Shown piece after piece: positions 7,798 through 16,535 of a DNA stretch of 54,054 bases. The stretch comes from BM714 sp964484935 (lineage in GTDB: Bacteria > Bacillota > Clostridia > Peptostreptococcales > BM714). The notes under the pieces are model-generated. The model was not told the DNA's origin. It saw nothing but the letters and a program-made list of their open reading frames with translations, and ran no database searches. Each line of letters opens with the position of its first letter. The stretch's first letter is position 1. The DNA lies in assembly GCA_964484935.1 (NCBI GenBank), contig CAZAFW010000008.1, positions 1-54,054 of the forward strand, written 5' to 3'. The position numbers were made by a program, and so were the translations under genes.

Positions 7798-8961
7798 TTA
7801 TTCAGAGAGAAAATCTACAGCATATTGCGCATAAAGCCCCGCCGAAACTTCAAGCGCATCTTCGTCTATATCAAATTTAGGATGGTGATGCGGATAGAGC
7901 GGAATTTTTTCTTCATTTCTGCTTCCGACAAAAGCAAACGCGCCCGGAACTTTTTCAAGATAAAAAGCAAAATCTTCTCCTCCGGTAGTTTTTTCGTATT
8001 TAACCAGCCCGTCCTCTCCCAAGAGTTTTTCAACCGCACGTTCACCAATCGCCGACATTTCCGGAACGTTTATCGTCGGAATTATCAATTGTGTATAGTC
8101 CAAAGCCGCCTTTGCCCTGAAACTTTCAGCCGTATTTTCTATTACTCGCCTCATCATGGGCTCGAAAGCATCATTGACTCCATAATCAAAACAGCGGGTC
8201 GTTCCCTCCAAGTACGCTTCTCCTGCCAAGACATTGAAACGACTCCCGGCATTGAATATTCCAATCGAAAGAACAGCCGGGTCGAGAGGACTGATTTCTC
8301 TGCTGACCAAAGACTGAAGATTCGACACGATTGCGGAACCTACGACGACAGCATCGATTCCCTGATGGGGCATCGATCCGTGCCCTCCTTTTCCTGTCAC
8401 ATGAATCTTGAAGAGTCCCGCGGATGCCATTCTTGGGCCCGCTTCAACAGAAACTGTTCCGACTTCGCAATCGTTCCAAAGATGAATCCCGAAAATCCCG
8501 TCCACATCGTCAAGTGTCCCTTCTTCAATCAATTTCTTGGCCCCCTGAGCTATTTCCTCGCCGGGTTGGAACAGAAGTTTAACCCGCCCATTGAATGTGT
8601 CGGACTTCTCTTTGAGTATTTTCGCCGCTGTCAAGAGGCCGGCTGCATGGCCGTCGTGACCGCACCCATGCATATATTCAGGATTTTTTGATTTATAGGG
8701 AACATCATTTGTCTCCTTAAGATCAAGAGCATCTATGTCCGCTCTAAGAGCTATGGTTTTTCCGGATCCTTTTCCTTCGATTATTCCGACAACACCTGTC
8801 CCTGCGACTTTTTTACAAGAAATCCCCATTTTTTTAAGCTCTTCAACGATTCGGTCCGAAGTTCTTACCTCTTTCATGCTTGGTTCGGGATTCATATGAA
8901 ATTCTCTTCTCATTTTTACTGCATAAGGCTTGTACTCTTTTGCCAATGCTTTTACAGACAT
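7798..8961 (-). CDS. M20D family amidohydrolase, copy 3
   Basis: A 387-residue metallohydrolase, a near-twin of copy 2 (2063-3226), with the same HGCGHDGHAAG, QPGEEIAQGA, GKGGHGSMPHQG and HHHPKFDIDEDALE signatures. Differences are scattered conservative substitutions and third-base changes, so this is an established duplication, not a recent repeat. A GGAGGAGAGGGG ribosome-binding site precedes the start. It heads the second module (amidohydrolase, then transporter B) and diverges from the GAF/PucR regulator starting at 9222. The specific N-acyl substrate is unknown. Confidence 0.94.
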   Translation of the reverse strand: MSVKALAKEYKPYAVKMRREFHMNPEPSMKEVRTSDRIVEELKKMGISCKKVAGTGVVGIIEGKGSGKTIALRADIDALDLKETNDVPYKSKNPEYMHGCGHDGHAAGLLTAAKILKEKSDTFNGRVKLLFQPGEEIAQGAKKLIEEGTLDDVDGIFGIHLWNDCEVGTVSVEAGPRMASAGLFKIHVTGKGGHGSMPHQGIDAVVVGSAIVSNLQSLVSREISPLDPAVLSIGIFNAGSRFNVLAGEAYLEGTTRCFDYGVNDAFEPMMRRVIENTAESFRAKAALDYTQLIIPTINVPEMSAIGERAVEKLLGEDGLVKYEKTTGGEDFAFYLEKVPGAFAFVGSRNEEKIPLYPHHHPKFDIDEDALEVSAGLYAQYAVDFLSE

Positions 8962-9184
8962 TCCCCTCTCCTCCTTGTTTTTTTATAAGCTCAGTATGTT
9001 TTAAATGCAAATGGCTCTGCAAACATCACATCAACTTGAAATCTGTTGGAAGCCGCATCCAAAAACCAATCAAAGGTTTTGCCCTTGCAAAAACACATCT
9101 CTTTTTGCCTCCAAAAACATTGTAGCAATTCAGAAAAGTATTTCATATGGTGCTTACAACTAATCTTTTCTAAATGTTTTGTGG

Positions 9185-9190
9185 TATAAT
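9185..9190 (+). promoter_or_regulatory. Extended -10 promoter of the GAF/PucR regulator
   Basis: TGTGGTATAAT (9180-9190) gives a consensus TATAAT, with upstream TG positions resembling an extended -10. The -35 region is weak (AATCTT at about 9162). The start codon lies 32 bp downstream. Confidence 0.55.
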
Positions 9191-9221
9191 GATATATCTA
9201 ATGGAGAAAGGAGTCTTTCAA

Positions 9222-11066
9222 ATGCAATCACCCGACTCAAGAGAAGGAAAACTGGAAGCCCTGTTGAATGCGACACAGATACTGAATTCGTCCAAAAACA
9301 CCGACCAAATTCTCAAATCCCTTTTGGAGCTATCACTTGATTTGATAGACGGGGGAGACACTGGCTGTATTTTTATTTACAACAAAAATATCAATATGTT
9401 GGAAATGCATGCCTATGTCGGAATGGGAGATTCGGTTAGGGATGTTAGGATGCTCCCAGGCGAATCCATGACAGGCATAGCCTTCAAAAGAAAGGAAGCA
9501 ATTTTCTTTCCAAACCGTGAATCAGTTAAGAAACAAATGGGTAATATGTCTGCAAAAAATAATGAGTTAGCTCTTCTGGGAAACGTCAACCCGAAAGACA
9601 TCCACGGTTCAATCTGCTGTCCTCTAATATATAAAGGCAATGCTTTGGGCGTTCTTGTAATAGACAATTTTAAGAACAACGCCCCTCTTACCGAAAACGA
9701 TGTCGATCTGCTAAAGGCAATCTCGGTTCAAGCGACAATTGCAATAATGAATGCAAAAACCCTTGAAAAACAATTGAAAAACAATCAAAAGCTCGAAGAA
9801 TACAATAATATAATCGAAAACCAAAAAAACCTTTACAAATACAGCACACAAATACATGGGAAATTCACAGACATGGTACTGAATGGGAGTTCTTTTGACG
9901 ACATTTTGCGCGAGGTCAAAACGCTTTCAGGCAAGGATGTATTTCTTGTTGATCTTTTTTATAACATCTCAAACCACCCATTCGCCAAAACACCTGCGGA
10001 AAATTTGTTCAATCTGCGTCCACTTTTGATGCGCAGTCTGAAAAAATATGAAAAATCGTTTTTCCTTGACGAGTCTTCAGGCATAAACTTTTTTTCTTTT
10101 CCCATAACGGTGAACCACGAAGCCATGGGGTGGCTTTGCCTAACAGGCAAAACGGTCTCTCTTTCTGAAAGCGAAACCATAATAGCAGAAAGAGGCTCAA
10201 CCATTCTTGCAATCGAAATGTTGAAACAAAACGAACTTACCGACCTCGAGCAATCACTGAAAGGAGACTTCCTTGACGGCCTTATCACAGGAAACGATGC
10301 AGACTATCTTGAAAAGTACTCACCCAACTATAAATTCGACGTCCATTGCCCTCATAGAATAATGTTGATAAATTTTGTTTTCAGCACATCCCCAAGCCAA
10401 AGCAACAATAAAAAAGAAAAGCTCATACGAGATTGCCTGAAACGCTACTATATCCCTTTCAACGAAGATCTTAGAAGACATTTCCCCGGCTCATTCGCAT
10501 TGATACGGCAACACTACATAGTTTGCGTTCTGGAATCCGATTTGTCGGATGACAAAATGCAGGTAGAAATGATATTGGAAAAAATTAAGACAAGGTTCCA
10601 TCAAAATTATTCCTTGGATTACAGGGGGCTGCAAATAAAAATTGGCATAGGCGAAACCTTCGCGGACATACGGGACTTCAAAAAGGCCTACAACAACACA
10701 AAGCAAACCGTGAAAATGATTGGAGAAACTAGCTCCCCCATAGAGACAATGTACTTCAAGGACATTGAAGTAAAGCGACTCCTTTTGGCAAACAGCGAAG
10801 AAAATCTTATGCTTTTCTTCGACAATTTGCTTTCTCCTCTTCTAAACTATGAGAACAACTCTAAAAAAGATTTTTATAATACTCTCGAAACATACTTAAA
10901 GACTAATTGCAGCTGGTCCGAATCAAAAAAACTTCTCCATATACACGGAAACACCCTGACATACAGATTGAACAGAATTTCCGAAATCCTGAATATGGAC
11001 CTTAAAAATTATCAGGACAGGCTTAGGCTTCAGATAGCTTTCGAAATCAAGGAACTGTTTCAATGA
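9222..11066 (+). CDS. GAF-domain transcriptional regulator with PucR/CdaR-type C-terminal HTH
   Basis: A 614-residue cytoplasmic regulator. A GAF ligand-sensing domain occupies about residues 10-180 (GGDTGCIFIYNK, LPGESMTGIAFKR, GSICCPLIYKG). A short predicted coiled linker and a middle domain follow. The last 60 residues form a PucR-type helix-turn-helix (TNCSWSESKKLLHIHGNTLT, then YRLNRISEIL). The ATG at 9222 is chosen over upstream starts because AAAGGAG sits 9 nt before it. It diverges from the amidohydrolase/transporter modules and is one of two plus-strand (head-on) genes on this arm, so it probably controls those modules. The effector is unknown. A strong terminator follows. Confidence 0.88.
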   Translation: MQSPDSREGKLEALLNATQILNSSKNTDQILKSLLELSLDLIDGGDTGCIFIYNKNINMLEMHAYVGMGDSVRDVRMLPGESMTGIAFKRKEAIFFPNRESVKKQMGNMSAKNNELALLGNVNPKDIHGSICCPLIYKGNALGVLVIDNFKNNAPLTENDVDLLKAISVQATIAIMNAKTLEKQLKNNQKLEEYNNIIENQKNLYKYSTQIHGKFTDMVLNGSSFDDILREVKTLSGKDVFLVDLFYNISNHPFAKTPAENLFNLRPLLMRSLKKYEKSFFLDESSGINFFSFPITVNHEAMGWLCLTGKTVSLSESETIIAERGSTILAIEMLKQNELTDLEQSLKGDFLDGLITGNDADYLEKYSPNYKFDVHCPHRIMLINFVFSTSPSQSNNKKEKLIRDCLKRYYIPFNEDLRRHFPGSFALIRQHYIVCVLESDLSDDKMQVEMILEKIKTRFHQNYSLDYRGLQIKIGIGETFADIRDFKKAYNNTKQTVKMIGETSSPIETMYFKDIEVKRLLLANSEENLMLFFDNLLSPLLNYENNSKKDFYNTLETYLKTNCSWSESKKLLHIHGNTLTYRLNRISEILNMDLKNYQDRLRLQIAFEIKELFQ

Positions 11067-11086
11067 ATCGTCCGAATTTTGCTTTT

Positions 11087-11143
11087 GACAACAAAAGAGC
11101 ATGCCCCTTTTGCGGGCATGCTCTTTTGTTGTCTTTATTTTCT
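11087..11143 (+). terminator. Strong terminator after the GAF/PucR regulator
   Basis: A perfect 20-bp stem (11087-11106 with 11114-11133), a 7-nt loop, then TTTATTTTCTT. It lies 20 bp after the stop codon. Confidence 0.95.
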
Positions 11144-11144
11144 T

Positions 11145-11440
11145 AAAGCTTTTCTTTCCATCTTTCCATTAAGCTTTTTTCATTTTACAGCGGGCAGTTT
11201 GCGGCAAATACAAAAGCATTGATTCAAAAGCCTTTCGGCTTTTTTCTTTTGTCTTTGCTTTTTTGTTCTTCCTGACATCTGATATCGGACATCTGAAATC
11301 TGCTTTTGTCTTTTCTTTCCACTTTCCACTTTCTGCGGTTTTTTCTGCAAGCTGCAAGCCGCTCTTGTCTTTAATCTTTTACTGCGCGCTGTTCTTGCTT
11401 TTAAATCTTTTTCTTTACACTTTCTACTTTCCACTTACTG
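11145..11440. repeat. Pyrimidine-biased, word-repeat intergenic tract
   Basis: About 300 bp of strongly CT-rich plus strand built from recurring words: CTTTCCACTTTCCACTTTC (around 11316), TTTCTACTTTCCACTT (11422), GACATCTGATATCGGACATC (11274) and CTGCAAGCTGCAAG (11346). It also holds a small hairpin, AAAGCC-TTTC-GGCTTT (11227-11242). Reading frames across it give only low-complexity Lys/Ser-rich peptides, so it is unlikely to be coding. It lies between the regulator terminator and the 3' end of livF. Confidence 0.6.
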
Positions 11441-11446
11441 CCGCAC

Positions 11447-12160
11447 TTATTCCTTGGCCTCTCCGAGGTATGCGTTCTTGACATCCTCATTTACAAGAAG
11501 ATCCTTACCCGGTCCTTCAAGGACTATTCTTCCCGTTTCGAGAACATAACCATAGTCGGCTATTTCAAGGGCCGCTTTCGCGTTTTGTTCAATAAGAAGT
11601 ATCGTTACGCCTTTTTTGTGTATCTCCTTGATTATGTCGAAAATGTCCTTTACTATAAGCGGCGCCAATCCGAGGGACGGCTCATCCATCATCATAAGCT
11701 TGGGATTGGACATGAGGCCGCGCCCAACGGCAAGCATCTGCTGCTCTCCGCCAGAAAGCGTGCCGGCTTGCTGCCATTCGCGCTCCTTCAGCCTGGGGAA
11801 AAGATTAAAAACCCATTTCATGTCCTTGTCCACTTCAGCTTTATTGTTTCTAAGGTAGGCTCCGAGTGTCAGATTCTCCTTTACCGTCAGATTGGAGAAA
11901 ACTCGTCTGCCTTCAGGCACCAATACTATCCCCGATTTTACTACGGCTGTGGTCTTTTTTCCCAGCAGGCTCTCTCCATTGTAGACAATATCCCCGCCAG
12001 AGGGCTTGACTATTCTCATTATGCTGCGGAGCGTTGTGCTTTTGCCTGCCCCGTTGGCACCTATGAGTGTTACTATTTTGCCCTCGGGAACATGTATGTT
12101 GGATCCTTTTAGAGCGTGGATTCCTCCATAATGAACATTCAGGTCTTTTATGATCAACAT
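11447..12160 (-). CDS. livF: Branched-chain amino acid ABC transporter ATP-binding protein LivF
   Basis: A 237-residue ATPase of the high-affinity leucine/isoleucine/valine importer. Walker A GANGAGKSTT (about 35), signature LSGGEQQML, Walker B LMMMDEPSLGLAP and H-loop region LLIEQNAK are all intact. Length and motifs match LivF rather than LivG. The ATG overlaps the livG stop by one base (TAATG), so it is translationally coupled. Last gene of livKHMGF. Confidence 0.96.
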   Translation of the reverse strand: MLIIKDLNVHYGGIHALKGSNIHVPEGKIVTLIGANGAGKSTTLRSIMRIVKPSGGDIVYNGESLLGKKTTAVVKSGIVLVPEGRRVFSNLTVKENLTLGAYLRNNKAEVDKDMKWVFNLFPRLKEREWQQAGTLSGGEQQMLAVGRGLMSNPKLMMMDEPSLGLAPLIVKDIFDIIKEIHKKGVTILLIEQNAKAALEIADYGYVLETGRIVLEGPGKDLLVNEDVKNAYLGEAKE

Positions 12161-12924
12161 TATTCATCCACCCCCAAATATGCTTCAATAACCTTTTGAT
12201 TGTTTTGAATCTCGCGGGGATTTCCTTGAGCAATGGTTACTCCGTAGTCCAAAACATAAATTCTTTCACAAACACCCATGATTACCTGCATATGGTGTTC
12301 AATCATGAGTATGGAAACCTTGAATTTGTCCCTTACGTCATGTATGAAATCCATAAGCTCGATTGACTCCTGGGGATTCATTCCCGCCGCCGGTTCGTCT
12401 AGAAGAAGTATCTTGGGCTCAGTCGCCAAAGCCCTGGCAATTTCCAGTCTTCTCTGCTTTCCGTAGGGAAGCGATGTCGAAACCTCGTCAGCCTCTTTTT
12501 CCAAACCGACTTCCTTTAAAAGTTTCATCGATTTTTCATACATGGCATTTTCTTTCCTGACATAATCCGGAGTTCTGATTATGGAAGAAAACATATTCGA
12601 ATCGAGGCGCATGTGTCCAGCCACCATGACATTGTCCAAAACCGACAGGTCTTTAAACAGCCTTATGTTCTGGAAAGTCCTCGCAATGCCAAGCTTTGTT
12701 ATCTCGTGGGGTTTCATTCCGGTTATGTCTACACCCATACATTCAATGCCGCCTTCTGTAGGCTTGTAAACACCGGTTATCATATTAAAACAGGTTGTTT
12801 TGCCGGCTCCGTTCGGACCTATGAGACCGACTATTTCGCCTTCTTTCATATCAAGATTAAATTCAGAGACCGCCGTCAATCCGCCGAATCTCATGGTAAT
12901 GTTATCTGTCTTCAGAACAGTCAC
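12160..12924 (-). CDS. livG: Branched-chain amino acid ABC transporter ATP-binding protein LivG
   Basis: A 254-residue ATPase partner of LivF. Walker A GPNGAGKTTCFNMI, signature SLPYGKQRRLEIARAL (LivG-type, in place of LSGGQ), Walker B ILLLDEPAAGMNP, and the LivG/BraF C-terminal helix ending KVIEAYLG. It starts with GTG at 12924 behind AAGGAAGTGG. It lies between livM (20 bp upstream) and livF in the operon. Confidence 0.96.
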   Translation of the reverse strand: MTVLKTDNITMRFGGLTAVSEFNLDMKEGEIVGLIGPNGAGKTTCFNMITGVYKPTEGGIECMGVDITGMKPHEITKLGIARTFQNIRLFKDLSVLDNVMVAGHMRLDSNMFSSIIRTPDYVRKENAMYEKSMKLLKEVGLEKEADEVSTSLPYGKQRRLEIARALATEPKILLLDEPAAGMNPQESIELMDFIHDVRDKFKVSILMIEHHMQVIMGVCERIYVLDYGVTIAQGNPREIQNNQKVIEAYLGVDE

Positions 12925-12943
12925 TTTTCCACTTCCTTTTCAT

Positions 12944-14005
12944 CTAGGCTTTTCTATTTTTCCAAGCGGTCGTAATCGTTTCTTTCGGATTTGTTACCCA
13001 TTCCCAACGAAATTCGTTCGTTCCCATGAGTCCCCTTTGATAAAAGAGGATGACAATCATAAGAAGCGCCGAGAATACAACCATCCTCATTCCGGGAATT
13101 CCTTCAATCTGAATGAATCCGAAATCCATGGAACCGTCGAGGAACCTTAGCACTTCAAGCATTACCGTTACAACAACAGCGCTTATTACTGTTCCTGTGA
13201 TGCTTCCTATTCCTCCAAGCACGACAATCAACACAATATTGAAAGTCATAAGGAACCTGAACATCAAGGGGTCTATAGTCCCCATCAAATGCCCGAGAAG
13301 AGCTCCGCCTACCCCTGCCATGAATGATCCCAAAACAAAAGACATCATCTTGTGCTTAAACAGGCTCACGCCCATGGCCTCGGCTGCAATCTCGTTTTCG
13401 CGTATAGCCTTGAAAGCGCGTCCGTAACTGCTCTTAATCAATAAAACCATAACAATGACCATAACAACTGCCGTGCCCCAACTCCAATACACATTGGTAA
13501 AGTTTGGCAGCCCCTTGAGCCCCAAGGCGCCGTTGGTTAGAGTTTGTGTGTTGGTGAAAATGATCCTTATGATTTCCCCGAATCCAAGCGTGGCAATGGC
13601 CAGATAGTCATCATTTAACCTTAGCACAGGAGCCCCGATCAAAGCGCCCGCAATTGCCGCCATGAGTCCCGCCATTAAAAGCGCCGGAAAAAACGGCCAT
13701 TCCACATTTGCAAATATGGGGGCTATCGGCTTTAAGAAAAAATTCATCTGCTTGAGCTCGGGAGACATTGTCAATATCGCAGAAGTGTAAGCCCCCACAG
13801 CCATGAAGCCCGCATGCCCAAGTGAAAAAAGTCCGGTGAATCCATTTATGAGGTTGAGTCCAAGTCCAAGCGTTACGTATATTCCGGCAAGGTTGATTAT
13901 CCTCATTTGGTAGGAATCGAAAATTCTATCTGCTATAGTAAGAAATCCCAAGAACAATACCAGGGCTATAAGTGACATTATGTTTTTTTTCGTATTTTTT
14001 TTCAT
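12944..14005 (-). CDS. livM: Branched-chain amino acid ABC transporter permease LivM
   Basis: A 353-residue inner-membrane permease with about ten hydrophobic segments. It carries the family motifs GLNLINGFTGLFSLGHAGFM (about 48), APVLRLNDDYLAIATLGFGE and the ABC-coupling region FKAIRENEIAAEAMGV. It forms the channel with LivH. It starts 3 nt after the livH stop behind GGAGAAGGTG. Confidence 0.95.
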   Translation of the reverse strand: MKKNTKKNIMSLIALVLFLGFLTIADRIFDSYQMRIINLAGIYVTLGLGLNLINGFTGLFSLGHAGFMAVGAYTSAILTMSPELKQMNFFLKPIAPIFANVEWPFFPALLMAGLMAAIAGALIGAPVLRLNDDYLAIATLGFGEIIRIIFTNTQTLTNGALGLKGLPNFTNVYWSWGTAVVMVIVMVLLIKSSYGRAFKAIRENEIAAEAMGVSLFKHKMMSFVLGSFMAGVGGALLGHLMGTIDPLMFRFLMTFNIVLIVVLGGIGSITGTVISAVVVTVMLEVLRFLDGSMDFGFIQIEGIPGMRMVVFSALLMIVILFYQRGLMGTNEFRWEWVTNPKETITTAWKNRKA

Positions 14006-14008
14006 CGT

Positions 14009-14902
14009 CTACACCTTCTCCGTCGTTGTTTTTCCCATCAAACCGGACGGCTTGACCAAAAGTATGACAATCAGCAGCACAAAGGCAAATGCATCCCGAA
14101 AGCCTGTGAGCGACGGAAGCAATGCAACAATCAGGATTTCTCCAAGGCCAAGTATGAAGCCCCCTACAACTGCGCCCTTAATGCTTCCTATTCCCCCGAC
14201 AACTGCTGCGATAAAGCATTTTAGACCCGGCATCATTCCCATCAAGGGAATAAGCTGCGGATATTTGAGCCCCCACAAAACGCCGCCAAGCGCGGCAAGA
14301 AAAGACCCCACTCCAAAGGTGAAGGTTATTATTACATCTACATCAATTCCCATGAGTCTTGCGGCCTCATAGTCTTTCGAGACTGCGCGCATTGCCATTC
14401 CAGTTTTTGTATTGTTGACAATATATACAAGCATGGCAAGAAAAATAAGCGTCACAACAGGAATTATCAGCTGGATAGATACTACCGACACTCCGCCAAA
14501 TTTGAAAATTTTTGCGAATATCGGATCTATCGGAAAAGCCTTGGGTCTTCCTCCAAAAAGAACAATCCCCAAGTTCTGAATTAAAAACGAGGCTCCAATT
14601 GCCGAAATCATTATTGATATCCTTGGCGAATTCCTAAGCGGCCTGTAAGCCAAACGCTCGACAATTATTCCAAAGAGAGCTGTCAATACAAGCGCCAAGG
14701 CAAAAGCCGCCCACCACGGCAGAAAAAAAGCTGTCATTGAATAGAACGCTATATAAGTCCCTATCATAAAAATATCGCCATGGGCAAAGTTTATAAGCCT
14801 AAGGATTCCATAAACCATGGTATATCCTATGGCCAAAAGAGCATATAGGCTGCCAAGGGAAATCCCGTTGACCATATGCTGCATAAATGTCTGAATACTC
14901 AT
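14009..14902 (-). CDS. livH: Branched-chain amino acid ABC transporter permease LivH
   Basis: A 297-residue membrane permease with seven to eight hydrophobic segments. Motifs: GSLYALLAIGYTMVYGILRL at the N-terminus, NFAHGDIFMIG and the coupling segment GMAMRAVSKDYEAARLMGI. The ATG at 14902 is preferred over 14920 because TTTGGGGGAAAACAG precedes it. It lies downstream of livK, with a stable hairpin in between. Confidence 0.95.
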   Translation of the reverse strand: MSIQTFMQHMVNGISLGSLYALLAIGYTMVYGILRLINFAHGDIFMIGTYIAFYSMTAFFLPWWAAFALALVLTALFGIIVERLAYRPLRNSPRISIMISAIGASFLIQNLGIVLFGGRPKAFPIDPIFAKIFKFGGVSVVSIQLIIPVVTLIFLAMLVYIVNNTKTGMAMRAVSKDYEAARLMGIDVDVIITFTFGVGSFLAALGGVLWGLKYPQLIPLMGMMPGLKCFIAAVVGGIGSIKGAVVGGFILGLGEILIVALLPSLTGFRDAFAFVLLIVILLVKPSGLMGKTTTEKV

Positions 14903-14970
14903 CTGTTTTCCCCCAAACATTGCATTTTAACGCTTTGTCTTATTATTGCGGCAAAGTCTATTGTAACAAT

Positions 14971-15002
14971 AGTGTAGACTTCCCGCATGGGAAGTCTACA
15001 CT
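14971..15002 (-). terminator. Hairpin between livK and livH (mRNA stabiliser or partial terminator)
   Basis: A perfect 14-bp inverted repeat (AGTGTAGACTTCCC / GGGAAGTCTACACT) with a GCAT-type tetraloop, 23 nt after the livK stop. No T-run follows on the minus strand, so it looks like a 3'-end stabiliser or attenuator that keeps binding-protein transcript in excess, as is common in ABC operons. Confidence 0.6.
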
Positions 15003-15024
15003 TTGAATATTTGATTTTTCTTTC

Positions 15025-16212
15025 CTAGAAAGGTTCAACTGTAGATTTATACTTGAATTTACCATCTTCGATGACTTTGATTATTGCAGATTTGACAGCA
15101 TCTCCGTTTTCATCGAGCGAAATGATTCCTGCTGCTCCAGGGAACATGCTTGTTTCCGAAACGGCATCTCGTATTGCAACGGTATCTGTTGTTGTATTGG
15201 CTCTTTCCATGGCGTCAAGAGCTACAATGTAAGCGTCATATGCGAGTGCTGTTACTGCAGCAGGTTCTTTGTCGGCACCATATTCAGCTTTATAGGCTTC
15301 TAGGAAAGTAGTTGTCTCTTCTGTCAATGGTACTTCTGAATCGAAGAATGTAGAGAATACTGCGCCCTCTACAGCTTCTTGCCCGATTTCGATAACTTCC
15401 GGAGTTTCCCAAGTGTCCGCTCCGAGGAAAGGAATTTCGATACCAAGCTCTTTTGCCTGCTTCATTATGAGCGCTGACTCAATAAAGTTGCCCGGCGCAA
15501 AAATAGCGTCTGCATCCGAAGTCTTTATGTTTGTAAGCTGTGCGGTAAAGTCCTGGTCACCTGTGTTGTAGTTGGAAACTGAAACTATGACTTCTTCATC
15601 TCCAGTGAGCCTTTTCATTTCATCAGTGAAGAACTGAGCAAGTGCTACAGAGTAGTCATTTGAGATTTCTTGTATGATTGCAACTTTTTTAGCACCAACT
15701 TCGTCGTTTGCATATCTTGCCATTACAACGCCTTGGAAGGAGTCTATGAAGCAAACCCTAAAGTAAAAATCGTTTCCAAGCGTGACAAGCGGATTGGTAC
15801 AGGAAGTTCCTATAGCGGCAACTTGTGCATCCTTGTAGACAGGACCCGCTGCTATGGAGAATCCGCTTCCCCAAGAACCGAGAACTATTGACACTTTTTC
15901 CTTGTCGACAAGTCTTCTTGCAGCGTTTGCGGCTTCAACCTTATCGGACTTGTTGTCAACAATAACAAGTTCAACTTTCTTTCCGAGAACCTCGGGATAA
16001 AGCTTGTTCGCAAGCTTGATTCCTTCAATCTCCAAAGCTCCTCCTGCTGCATTTGCGCCTGTCATAGGCTCAAATACACCAATCTTGACAATTTCGGTTT
16101 CTGCGGCTTCTTCAGATGATCCCTCTTCCGGCGCCTCTTCCTTTGCGCAGCCAAAAGCGAACACTGAGAACACCATTACAAGTGCCAAAAATAGTGCCAA
16201 TTTCCTTTTCAT
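15025..16212 (-). CDS. livK: Branched-chain amino acid ABC transporter substrate-binding lipoprotein LivK
   Basis: A 395-residue periplasmic-binding-protein homologue. A lipoprotein signal peptide (MKRKLALFLALVMVFSVFA) ends in the lipobox FAFGC at Cys22, followed by an acidic linker of Glu/Ala/Ser. The mature fold begins IVKIGVFEPMTGANAAGG, typical of the Leu/Ile/Val-binding family (peripla_BP_6). It captures the amino acid at the outer face of the membrane. First gene of the liv operon, with its own consensus-like promoter. Confidence 0.95.
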   Translation of the reverse strand: MKRKLALFLALVMVFSVFAFGCAKEEAPEEGSSEEAAETEIVKIGVFEPMTGANAAGGALEIEGIKLANKLYPEVLGKKVELVIVDNKSDKVEAANAARRLVDKEKVSIVLGSWGSGFSIAAGPVYKDAQVAAIGTSCTNPLVTLGNDFYFRVCFIDSFQGVVMARYANDEVGAKKVAIIQEISNDYSVALAQFFTDEMKRLTGDEEVIVSVSNYNTGDQDFTAQLTNIKTSDADAIFAPGNFIESALIMKQAKELGIEIPFLGADTWETPEVIEIGQEAVEGAVFSTFFDSEVPLTEETTTFLEAYKAEYGADKEPAAVTALAYDAYIVALDAMERANTTTDTVAIRDAVSETSMFPGAAGIISLDENGDAVKSAIIKVIEDGKFKYKSTVEPF

Positions 16213-16293
16213 ACAACTCCCTCTCTTTCGGTTCGTTTTTTTTGAATACTTTTTGCTAACAGTTTCTTGAAACTACGTAAAAATACTACTCTA

Positions 16294-16322
16294 ATTTTAA
16301 TTTTACTAGGAAGTTTTGTCAA
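16294..16322 (-). promoter_or_regulatory. liv operon promoter
   Basis: TTGACA (16322-16317), a 17-nt spacer and TAAAAT (16299-16294), about 80 nt upstream of livK. The rest of the 16213-16535 gap is AT-rich and also holds the trpS promoter; no riboswitch or T-box is evident. Confidence 0.75.
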
Positions 16323-16463
16323 TACGGTAAATTATTTATACATATATAATAATATTTTTACGTCCTTTTTCCAAAGCTTTTAGCCGATACTCTTATTTTT
16401 GACTGGATTGGGAATTTTCAAACAATTGTATGTTTTTTATTCTTTCGCAAATGTCTTGACGTA

Positions 16464-16492
16464 TTGTTTTTAGCAACGCACTGTACTATACT
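16464..16492 (+). promoter_or_regulatory. Probable trpS promoter
   Basis: TTGTTT (16464-16469), a 17-nt spacer and TATACT (16487-16492), about 44 nt before the trpS ATG. No T-box specifier or antiterminator structure fits in the short leader. Confidence 0.5.
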
Positions 16493-16535
16493 GTTGAATA
16501 TGCACAAGGAGCAAAAATTTTTGGAGGTATTTGAT

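Noticed and set aside
11169..11434. Two minus-strand Lys/Ser/Arg-rich frames (62 and 84 codons)
   Set aside because: They are translations of the word-repeat tract, overlap each other in different frames and have no homology-like motifs.
16400..16535. T-box riboswitch before trpS
   Set aside because: The leader is only tens of bases long and has no T-box word or specifier hairpin.
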